Below, in pieces: positions 32,837 through 42,510 of a DNA stretch of 64,000 nucleotides (positions are counted from its first letter, which is position 1; the number at the start of each line of letters is the position of its first letter). The position numbers and the translations under genes were made by a program. Source of the DNA: Triticum aestivum (lineage: Eukaryota > Streptophyta > Magnoliopsida > Poales > Poaceae); contig NC_057807.1 in the NCBI RefSeq assembly GCF_018294505.1, positions 268,234,552 to 268,298,551 on the forward strand, in the 5' to 3' direction. The notes under the pieces are model-generated. The model worked only from the letters and a program-made list of their open reading frames with translations, was not told where the DNA came from and did no database searches.

Positions 32837-33760
32837 TGTCGGTGTACTAGAGTAGGGGTACCCTAGTATCCCGAACTTGTGCACGGGCAGTTTCAGCACC
32901 CCGCAGCAAGGCTTGCCGGGTGACCACCAAGGTCCTTCGTGATTCCCTTGGAGCCATTCAAGAACAAAGTATCCAAGCCAAGGAGACAAGGCCCCGGCAA
33001 GAGGAGCTTGCCGGGAAGGCCAACCAAGGCATGTCAAGGAACTTGCCACGACGCGCCATGCATCCCGGCAAGGCCCGGTGAGCGACAAGCTTCCGGACGC
33101 GACAAGACAACGACCGCGGCAAGGCGCTTGCCGCGGAAAGCAACCACCCTGTACCCACGCTCCAGCACATCCACCAACATGTCGCCATGAGGCCTTTCCA
33201 GGCGCGCATGGTGAGAGGCTGTGCAACCAGCGGTGCGCGGTGGCATGCGATGCTGACAAGATTGCCATCGTGGCAGGCGGTGGCGTCCCTGACGGTCCTT
33301 TCCTGCACTGTTTGGGCGACGCAGACGGGCATTTAATGCCTTTGTCCCCTGCCGTCAGGGTTAGGTAGGATGCACTGTGCAGGTAGCTGTACCAACCACC
33401 ACTCCTTTTCCATTTTTACCCTCTTCTGCGTTGCCACCTGTCGGTGACCCCTTGAGCATATAAAAGGAGGCCCATGCGCAACGTAGAAGGGGTTCGTTTG
33501 GTTCGATTCCAGAAACACACTCACGCTCGGTCTCGTTAGCAGCTCGTGTGTACTGTAGCACTCAGCGCTCCTGAGCAAGAACACAATACAATCAGACAAG
33601 CAGCAGTAGGAGTGTTATCTCTCTGGAGAGCTCCGAAGCTGGGTAAACTGCTCGTGTGCTTCGCCTCGATCCACTCTTCGTGCGGTCTCCGCCCCCCGCC
33701 AAACCGAAAGGGGCTCGGTCCGCCGGCCCCATAGGTGTTCGTGGATCAGTTTCCCCGACA
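32837..33760 (+). mobile_element. Element D 3' LTR
   Basis: 924 bp, same ends as the 5' copy, followed by the CATAT duplication. By hand I count about 26 substitutions (about 21 transitions, 5 transversions) and no indel against the 5' LTR. The TATA box is kept at 33459-33465. Confidence 0.92.
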
Positions 33761-33765
33761 CATAT
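33761..33765. repeat. Target-site duplication of element D, right
   Basis: CATAT, identical to 20588-20592. Confidence 0.9.
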
Positions 33766-34041
33766 GCTAGCTATAACAGGCTTAACAGCAAGCAAATATA
33801 TGCATTCCTATCGGTATGTTTAAAACTAGATTGATGAAATGTACTGCACAGTAAATAATTGCACATATAGAGCATCACATTGTGAACAACTGAAATAAAC
33901 AAGGCATACGGCAAACAACCAAATATAACAATTAAAACTGGACATATACTCACTACACTACAAGAGGGACTCGGCAAAACAAATCATGGGTTTCCCCCTG
34001 TGAAGAGGCACAATAAAACTAATCATGGGTTTCCTCACTTC

Positions 34042-34707
34042 TCACAGATGGGCTCGTTCTCGTGAGAAGAGCGCGGACCCTGGATGTGCTCCATGTTGTC
34101 GTAGATGGGCTCGTTCCCCTTGGAAGAGCACGGCTGTAGGTGCCCTCCCTGATGTCGCAGACAGGCTCTTTTCCCTTAGAAGAGCAGATGGGCCCTTTCC
34201 CCTTCGAAGCGCCGGAGAGGGTGCCCTCCCCGTGGTCGCCATCGATGAGGTCTGACTTGGAACAGCGTCGTAGAACATGTCCTTTAGAAATGGCAAAAGG
34301 GGCTCGATGGCGATGTAGGATGGCAAATTGTTCACAGCGAGCTAGAGGAGACCAATGGCGGGGCCATGGATGAGTTCGACGGCGATTGAACCCGAGGGGT
34401 TGGGGGTGGGCCACTTAACCTGTGACATAGCCCGTCTCAAGCCGTCGTTGTCGATGACCTCGATGTTGTAGCCGACGTCCGAGACATACCCGCATACTCT
34501 AGCCCACTGCTTGAGTGCCTGCCGCCAGTAATGGTCGCCAGCTTCCTCGGCGACATCAGGCGAAGAGACCGTGATAAACCTCATTTGGGCCAGTCGCTCC
34601 TCGAGCTCCATGGTAAGCATAGCCGGGCTTAGGCTGCAATGCTCTGGAGTGGGCGATGGGGATGGGGATGGGGATCTATGGGAAACGGGGCGTTTTGCAG
34701 TCGTCAT
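34042..34707 (-). pseudogene. Hypothetical exon of the CACTA-borne gene, one TAG stop
   Basis: ATG 34707 opens a minus-strand frame that runs to 34042 with a single stop, TAG 34344-34342. It encodes a Ser/Pro-rich start, then MELEERLAQMRFITVSSP, HYWRQALKQWARVCGY and GSIAVELIHGPAIGLL, which look like real protein, and a repetitive Arg/Gly/Pro-rich end in which an intron may start. I do not recognise the family. It lies on the same strand and upstream of the B3-like exons at 18794-19325, so it may be the first exon of the same captured gene, with D inserted in an intron. Confidence 0.4.
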
Positions 34708-34802
34708 CTAAGAAACTCAGGGCGGCCTGGGTATGGAGATCAGTGGGTAAGCTACACGGGAGAACCGGCAGATGTTCACAATGGAGGCCATGCAGCGGCG
34801 AC

Positions 34803-34912
34803 CGGGGGGGGGGACCTTGCTAGGGTTTCGAGCGAGGGAGGGGGTGTGTGTGTGCACGCCCGAGGAGGTGTTGGTGTGTGTGTGTGTGGTGGAGGGGGGC
34901 GGGGGTGTGTTT
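34803..34912. repeat. Low-complexity G-rich and GT microsatellite
   Basis: A run of ten G at about 34805-34814 is followed by two GT repeats (about 34845-34855 and 34872-34888) and another G-rich run. Confidence 0.8.
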
Positions 34913-35452
34913 GAGGAAATGACGCGGGTACTGAAAATTTTACTACGCGGGAATCAAATGCCGGGGCTATTGAAAATTTTGATGATGATGCATCGCGCAC
35001 GGTCTATAGATAACAACCGTGTATTATGAAACAGAAAAACCGTCGAGGCGGGCATATATTTTCGAGGGATGCAGGCGGGATTGGGAACAAGAAACATCAA
35101 ACACGGTCGAAACACAATAATGGTGTGCTATCAAACAGAAAAAGCTGCAGGCGGGTAGATATTTTTGAGAGGGGAAGCCTTGTGCCCTCGTGGTGCCCAA
35201 TGTACTGTGCGGATGTGTGCGTGACAGGGGCATCGGCTTGGCACACGGTTAGTTTGAGTGAACCGTGTCTGTTGCATCATCCGACTTGTCTAATGTTCAT
35301 AAATTTGGTGAAAAATGACGCGGGAGAGGGTCAGAACACGAACACGCTTGCATGTGGACCACTATGTATGAAAAGGGTGGTTTGATGTTCAAATACCAAA
35401 TGCAACTTCGATGTGGCACCTATCTCGCAAAGCACACGATATTTCTTGCCTT

Positions 35453-35603
35453 CCTCGTGTCGAAGGGAATCCTAAGCTATGAATGGATGCCCCCCCACCG
35501 AGGTTCACCTAGCAAAATGCGAAGTAGCTAGCAGCCCCCCCCCCTCGTGTCGGCATGAAGGGAATCCTAAGCTATGACTGCATGCCCCCCCAACCGAGGT
35601 TCA
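35453..35603. repeat. 90-bp tandem repeat, left part
   Basis: Units start at 35453 and 35543 with cctcgtgtcg, contain agggaatcctaagctatga and ccgaggttcacctag, and end in a C run. The second unit is cut at 35603 by element F and resumes at 52532. A third unit begins near 52564. Confidence 0.75.
35599..35603. repeat. Target-site duplication of element F, left
   Basis: GTTCA before the LTR, repeated at 52527-52531 after the other LTR. Confidence 0.85.
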
Positions 35604-37178
35604 TGATACGTCTCCAATGTATCTATAATTTTTGATTGCTCCATGCTATATTATCTACTGTTTTGGACCATATTGGACTTTATTTTCCACTTTTATATTA
35701 TTTTTTGGACTAACCTATTAACCGGAGGCCCAGCCCAGAATTGCTGTTTTTTGCCTATTTCAGCATTTCGAAGAAACGGAATATCAAACGGAGTCCAAAC
35801 GGAATGAAACCTTCGGGAACGTGATTTTCTCAACAGATATGATCCAGGAGACTTGGACCCTCCGTCAAGAAAGCCACAAGGCGGTCACGAGGGTGGAGGG
35901 TGCCCCCCTAGGGCGCGCCCCCTGCCTCGTGGGCCCCAAGAAGCTCCACCGACGTAGTCCTTCCTCCTATGTATACCTATGTACCCCCAAACGATCAGAT
36001 ACGGAGCCAAAAACCTAATTCCACCGTCGCAACCTTCTGTACTCACGAGATCCCATCTTGGGGCCTGTTCTGGAGCTCCGCCGGAAGGGGAATCCACCAT
36101 GGAGGGCTTCTACATCATCACCATAGCCCCTCCGATGAAGTGTGAGTAGTTTACCTCAGACCTTCGGGTCCATAGTTAGTAGCTAGATGGCTTCTTCTCT
36201 CTTTTTGGATCTCAATACAATGTTCTCCCCCTCTCTAGTGGAGATCTATTCGATGTAATCTTCTTTTGTGGTGTGTTTGTTGAGACCGATGAATTGTCGA
36301 TTTATGATCAAGTTTATCTATGAACAATATTTGAATCTTCTCTAAATTCTTTTATGTGTGATTGGTTATCTTTTCAAGTCTCTTCGAATTATCAGTTTGG
36401 TTTGGCCTACTAGATTGGTTTTCTTGCAATGGGAGAAGTGCTTAGCTTTGGGTTTAATCTTGCGGTGTCCTTTCCCAGTGATAATAGGGGCAGCAAGGCA
36501 CGTATTGTATTGTTGCCATCGAGGATAACAAGATGGGGTTTTATCATATTGCATGAATTTATCCCTCTACATCATGTCATCTTGCTTAAGGCATTACTCT
36601 ATTTTCTTTAACTTAATACTCTAGATGCATGCTGGATAGCGGTCAATGAGTGGAGTAATAGTAGTAAATGCAGGCAGGAGTCAGTCTACTTGTCTCGGAC
36701 GTGATGCCTATATACATGATCATACCTAGATATTCTCATAACTATGCTCACTTCTGTCAATTGCTCAACAGTAATTTGTTCACCCACCGTAGAATACTTA
36801 TGCTCTTGAGAGAAGCCACTGAAATCTATGGCCCCCGGGTCTATTCTCATCATATCAATTTTTCATCACTTTATTATTGCTTTGCTTTTTTACTTTGCCT
36901 TTTTATTTTACCTTGCATCTTTATATCAAAAATACCAAAAATATTATCTATCATCTCCATCATATCTCACTCTCGTAAGTGACCGTGAAGGGCTTGACAA
37001 CCCCTAATTGTGTTGGTTGCGTTGAGCTATTTGTTTTGTGTAGGTACGAGGGACTTGCGCGTAGCCTCCTACTGGATTGATACCTTGGTTCTCAAAAACT
37101 GAGAGAAATACTTACTCTACTCTGCTACATCACCCTTTCCTCTTCAAGGAAATCCAACGCAGTGCTCAACAGGTAGCA
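35604..37178 (+). mobile_element. Element F 5' LTR
   Basis: TGATACGTCTCCAATG to AACAGGTAGCA. It is clearly homologous to 50956-52526, but I count about 27 differences plus small indels in the first ~480 bp, so F is older than D. The TATA region is mutated (ctatgtatac) compared with the 3' LTR (ctatatatac). Confidence 0.88.
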
Positions 37179-37188
37179 GGAAGATTTC

Positions 37189-37206
37189 TGGCGCCGTTGC
37201 CGGGGA
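37189..37206 (+). promoter_or_regulatory. Primer-binding site of element F (tRNA-Asp type)
   Basis: TGGCGCCGTTGCCGGGGA is a full-length match to the complement of the plant tRNA-Asp 3' end, ten bases after the LTR. Confidence 0.8.
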
Positions 37207-37366
37207 GTCTACGCAAAAGTTAACATACCAAGTACCCATCACAAACTCTTATCTCCTGCACTACATTATTTGCCATTTGCCTCTCGTTTTCCTCTCCCCC
37301 ACTTCACCCTTGCCGTTTTATTCGCCCTCCCTTTTCCGTTTGCCTTTCTCTCGCTTGCTTGTCGTT

Positions 37367-37910
37367 ATGGCTAGCCCTCTTTCTGCTCCTTTGTCCCCTG
37401 AGTTTGAGGTTCTTCACTTCAAACAAAGACAAGGAGAAAACTTAAAGGATGCTTGGTTTAGAATGATGGAATCTTATCGTAATTGCACCTTAGAAGTGAA
37501 TCCGAATTTTGCTTCGCAACTTTTATGTTGGACTTAATATGTCTCATAGACAACTTTTGGATTGCGTTGCCAAAGGCAATTTTATTGAAATTGATCCTGG
37601 TATCGCGCACGAAACTATAGAAGGTATAGTAGGAACTTTCCGTCAAAAAAAGGGGCCCCATCATACCCCAGAGGAAACACAAGTTTTTTAGAAAATTTGC
37701 GAAGTAACTAAGATTTTACAAAAGTCTCTTGAACCTCTTAAGAGTGTTAGCGGGAATCTCCACCGCATGAATATGTTGATTACTCTTTGCAATAAGCGGT
37801 TGGATTCTTTAGATCTCAAGATTTCTGAATATGAAGGGAAACATAAAGAACCTCCCGGATTCGAGCATAACGTCGCTAAAAGAATTAAGAATCAAGATGG
37901 CAATACCTAG
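37367..37910 (+). pseudogene. Element F gag-like ORF, broken
   Basis: ATG 37367-37369 (MASPLSAPLSPEF) leads to FEVLHFKQRQGENLKDAWFR, a gag-like pattern, then TAA 37535-37537. After a frameshift the match continues (RNFYVGLNMSHRQLLDCVAK, FIEIDP) to TAG 37689-37691 and on in the same frame to TAG 37908-37910. The region lacks a zinc knuckle and no pol follows. It would have made a short capsid-like protein of about 180 residues. Confidence 0.6.
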
Positions 37911-38790
37911 ATCTATCCTTGCTTTTATGCCTAGCTAGGGGCGTTAAACGATAGCGCTTGTTGGGAGGCAACCCAATTTTATTTTAGTTTTTTGTTGTTG
38001 TTTCTATTTAGGAATAAATAACCATCTACCTTCTGTTTAGATGTGGTTTTATCTTTTAATTAGTGTTTGTGCAAGTTAAACCTATAGGATCTTCTTGGAT
38101 GATAGTTATTTGATCTTGCTGTAATTTCCAGAAACTTTCTGTTCACGAAAACAATTGTTAGAAATCACCAGAACGTGATAAAATAGTGATTCCAATTGCT
38201 GATGATCAATAAACAAATGTCATAGGTCTTCCTATTTTGGCTGATTTTTTTGAGTTCCAAAAGTTTGCTTTAGTTACAGATTACTACAGACTGTTCTGTT
38301 TTTGACAGATTCTGTTTTTCGTGTGTTGTTTGCTTATTTTGATGAATCTATGGCTAGTAAAATAGTTTATAAACCATAGAGAAGTTGGAATACAGTAGGT
38401 TTAACACCAATATAAATAAAGAATGAGTTCATTACAGTACCTTGAAGTGGTCTTTTGTTTTCTTTCGCTAACGGAGCTTATGAGATTTCTGTTGAGTTTT
38501 GTGTTGTGAACTTTTCAAGTTTTGGGTGAAATCTTTTTGATAGATTATGGAACAAGGAGTGGCAAGAGCCTAAGCTTGGGGATGACCATGGCACCCCCAA
38601 GATAATCCAAGGACACCAAAAAGTCAAAGCTTGGGGATGCCCCGGAAGGCATCCCCTCTTTCGTCTACTTCCATCGGTAATTTTACTTGGAGCTATATTT
38701 TTATTCACCACATGATATGTGTTTTGCTTGGAGCATCTTGTATGATTTGAGTCTTTGCTTTTTAGTTTACCACAATCATCCTTGCTGTAC
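37911..38790 (+). other. Element F interior, non-coding, left of E
   Basis: AT-rich tract with no coding signal. It contains the phrase agcttggggatgcccc at about 38629 and stops at the first base of E. Confidence 0.5.
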
Positions 38791-41700
38791 TGTGATGCCC
38801 CCGATTCAATCATACACTAATCATACATGCAAACGTGTACGATCAAGATCAGGGACTCACGGAAGATATCACAACACAACTCTAAAATAAAAATAAGTCA
38901 TACAAGCATCATAATACAAGCCCGGGGCCTCGAGGGCTCGAATACAAGTGCTCGATCATAGACGAGTCAGCGGAAGCAACAATATCTGAGTACAGACATA
39001 AGTTAAACAAGTTGCCTTAAGAAGGCTAGCACAAACTGGGATACAGATCGAAAGAGGCGCAGGCCTCCTGCCTGGGATCCTCCTAAACTACTCCTGGTCG
39101 TCGCCAGCGGGCTGCATGTAGTAGTAGGCACCTCGGTGTAGTAGTCGTCGTCGACGATGGCGTCTGGCTCCTGGGCTCCATCGTCTGGTCGCAGCAATCG
39201 GGTAAAGAAAGGGGAAAGGGGGAACAAGGCAACCGTGAGTACTCATCCAAAGTACTCGCAAGCAAGGAGCTACACTACATATGCATGGATATATGTGTAA
39301 AGGGCCATATCGGTGGACTAAACTGCAGAATGCTAGAATAAGAGGGGGATAGCTAATCCTGTCGAAGACTACGCTTCTGGCAGCCTCCGTCTTGCAGCAT
39401 GTAGAAGAGAGTAGACTGAAGTCCTCCAAGTAGCATCGCATAGCATAATCCTACCCGGCAATCCTCTCCTCGTAGCCCTGTTAGAGAGCGACCACCGGGT
39501 TGTTTCTAGCACTTGGAAGGGTGTGTTTTATTAAGTATCCGGTTCTAGTTGTCATAAGGTCAACGTACAACTCCAAGTCGTCCTATTACCGAAGATCACG
39601 GCTATTCGAATAGATTAACTTCCCTGCAGGGGTGCACCACATAGCCCAACATGCTTGATCCCATTTGGCCGGACACACTTTTTTGGGTCATGCCCGGCCG
39701 CGGAAGATCAACACGTCGCAGCCCTACCTAGGCACAACAGAGAGGTCAGCACGCCGGTCTAAACCTAAGCGCATAGGGGTCTGGGCCCATCGCCCTTAGC
39801 ACACTTGCATGTTGCGAACGCGGCCGAAAGCAGAACTAGCCCCCTTAATACAAGAGCAGGCTTACGTTCCAATCCGGCGCGTGCCGCTTAGTCGCTGACG
39901 TCACGAAGGCTTCGGCTGATACCACGACGTCGAGTGCCCATAACTGTTCCCGCGTAGTTGGTTAATGCGTATAGGCCAGTAGCCAGACTCAGATCAAATA
40001 CCAAGATCTCGTTAAGCGTGTTAAGTATCCGCGAACGCCGAACAGGGCCAGGCCCACCTCTCACCCAGGCGGTCTCAACCCGCCCTGTCGCTCCGCCAGA
40101 AAGATCCACACAGAGGGCCGTTGGGACAAAGGTCCTTTCAGCGCCCAATCCGTGAATCACTCGCGGGTGCTCCACGAGCCGACCCGACTTTAGTCACCAC
40201 ATGTATCATGTATAAAGTACATAGTATATACTCGTGACCACCTCCCGAGTGATCACGGCCCAATAGTATAGCATGGCATACGGACAAGAATGTAGGGCCA
40301 CTGATGGAATACTAGCATCCTATACTAAGCATGTAGGATTGCAGGTAAAGGTATCAACAGTAGTAGCAAGGACAGGCTATGCATCAGGATAGGAATAACG
40401 GAAAGCAGTAACATGCTACAGTACTCTAATGCAAGCAGTATAGAAGAGAATAGGCGATATCTGGTGATCAAGGGGGGGGCTTGCCTGGTTGCTCTGGCAA
40501 GAGAGAGGGGTCGTCAACTCCGTAGTCGTACTGGGTAGCAGCGGCGTCGGTCTCGGTGTCTAGCGAGAGAAGAGGGGGAAGAAACAATAAATATTTAAGC
40601 AAGCAGATGCATAGCGGTGCAGGACATGACAAGTATCGGTGCTAGAGGTGCCCTAACGCGGTATGAGGTGAACCGGTGAAGGGGGGAACATCCGGGAAAG
40701 TATCCCGGTGTTTCGCGTTTTCGGGCAGAGGAGCCGGAGGGGGAAAGTTGCGAGTTCGATAGGTTAGGGGGGTGTGGCAGACGAACGGGTTGCGTATCCG
40801 GAATCGTCTCATCGTTCTAAGCAACTTTCATGTTGAAAATATTTTAATCCGAGTTACGGATTAAAAGATATGGTTTTCTAAAGATTTTATTAATTTCTAG
40901 AATTTAATTAATTATTTAATTAATTCGAAAATGAATTAATGACATCAGCATGATGTCATGCTGACGTCGGCAGTCAACAGAGTTGACTGGTCAACCTGAC
41001 CAGTGGGTCCCACTGGTTAGTGACACATTTTAATTAAACAAATTATTAAACTAATCATAATTAATTAGGGGGTGGGCCCCACTGTCATACTAATTAATTA
41101 GCTAATTAACAGTAGTTAATTAGGTTAATTATTCATTAGGTTAATTAATCTTAATTGTTTAATTTAATCAGAATTAATTAAGTTAATTAATTTTATTATT
41201 TATTATCATATTTTATATTTATTTTTTAATTATTTAATTCTTTTTTTAAAATTAAAACGTTCTGGGGCTGGGGCCCCCATGTCATTGGCCCCAGGGGGGC
41301 TAACGAGCGAACGGGCAAGCGGGCGCTGTTGCAGGCGAGGCGCCCATCGGGGCGGACCCGAACGGCGATGGATCACGCGGGAGGGACGCTGCCCGCCAGG
41401 TCGCGGGACATGGCCGTGGCCACGGCAGGGCTCACCGGCCGGCCACGGCAGGCGGAGGCGGACGCAGGGGGGGCCGCGAAGAACGCCGGCCGGGGAGGCC
41501 ACAGTAGGAGGACGTGACAGCGGGGCGAAGGCATGCGAGCGTGGACTGCACGGCCAGGAGGCAGGCGACCGGGGCGCGAGCCCGACGCGTCGAGTGCGTT
41601 CGCGGCGTATGCCGCTATAGTAAGGGGGCAGAGGGGCTCCGGGGTGCCGAAGCACGGCAGTGGGTGGGCGAGCAAAGGGCGAGGCGGTTAGCAGAGAGGG

Positions 41701-42497
41701 CTACCGCGGCAGACGCGCGCGGCCGCCGGGCAGCAGCGGTACGGCACGGCGGAGGGGAAAGGGGAATGGGCGCGGCCACGGCGGAGCGTGCGCGCGATAC
41801 GGCAGCAGAGAGGAGGGAGGGTTAAGCTCACGGGGGAATCGTAGGGAACGGGGCAGTGGGCGCGATGGAGGTCGGGGAGGGCCGTTGTGGAGGGGGACGG
41901 GGTCGATGTCGACGTGGAGGAGCAGGCCTGCGAGGTGGTCCGGCGAGGGGGTTCCGGGCGGCTTCAGGCGTGCGGCGAGGGGCGGGACAGCACCGGGCGG
42001 CGTCGGCAGTTCCAGGCGGTGGTGGCCTCCTCTCGATCCCGATCCAGATCGGGAGAGAGGAGGGGGGCGACATGGGGAGAGTGGGGTGAATGGGGTTAGG
42101 GTTTCCCCCTGGTGAGGTTATGGAGGGGGAGGGGATGGGCCGGTCGGTGTGGCCGAATGGGCCGGCCTGCTGGGCCGAAGCCCAGTGGGGCCTTTCTTTC
42201 TTTTTCCCTTTTTTTCCTGTTTTCTTTTCTTTTTTTAATTTACTTTCTTTTCTGTTTAAATCATTTAAAACCATTTAGCCATTTTGTAAAAATGTGTTTG
42301 TTGCACCATAATTACCTTTGTAATATTCGGCAACCACCGAACATTTTTGTTTTAATTTTTGAAAACTTTTATTGTTACCATTAATTTGAATTTGAATTTC
42401 GAACGGTTTCAAATTATTGCGAGGATAGCAACAGTAACTGAGGTGTCATGGCATCGTTAGCAGAGAATTACTGTAGCTTAATTATCCGGGCGTCACA
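38791..42497 (-). mobile_element. Element E 3' LTR
   Basis: 3707 bp. It matches 46659-50385 throughout. The outer end reads tgtgatgccc on the plus strand where the other copy has tgtgacgccc. Contents include an AT-rich block of taattaa words (about 40860-41240) and a GC-rich block (about 41260-42190). Open frames in the GC-rich block overlap on all frames and are not counted as genes. Confidence 0.85.
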
Positions 42498-42510
42498 ATT
42501 CTCCTCCACT
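42498..42510 (-). promoter_or_regulatory. Polypurine tract of element E
   Basis: On the minus strand gtggaggagaat lies directly before TGTGACGCCC. The neighbouring aaatctcg-tcc-cgagattt at about 42517-42535 is an 8-bp perfect inverted repeat, present also at 50405-50423. Confidence 0.7.

Larger units (their letters stand above)
20593..33760 (+). mobile_element. Element D: complete Tat-like Ty3/gypsy retrotransposon
   Basis: 13,168 bp, bounded by two 924-bp LTRs and a 5-bp target duplication. Plus-strand order: LTR, primer-binding site, gag, protease, reverse transcriptase, RNase H, integrase. After integrase comes a long minus-strand gene, then the 3' LTR. The reverse transcriptase (CINFTDVNKACPKDPFPLPR, YMDD) and the antisense additional ORF are typical of the Tat lineage. 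Gag-pol has four in-frame TAG stops and one frameshift, so it is inactive as read. The LTRs differ at about 26 sites by hand count, mostly transitions. The word CCGGCAAG is highly over-represented. Confidence 0.9.
33766..35452. mobile_element. CACTA-like DNA transposon, right part
   Basis: This continues the tract interrupted by D. A cactacaag word stands at 33957. Between about 35000 and 35280 a repeat of about 110 bp recurs (aacagaaaaaccgtcgaggcggg and a variant at about 35127), with cacggt/accgtg words typical of subterminal regions. No clean terminus or target duplication can be shown. It carries a minus-strand exon candidate at 34042-34707. Confidence 0.45.

Noticed and set aside
34776..35000. 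A Pro/Thr/His-rich open frame on the minus strand
   Set aside because: It is the translation of GT and G-run microsatellite sequence.
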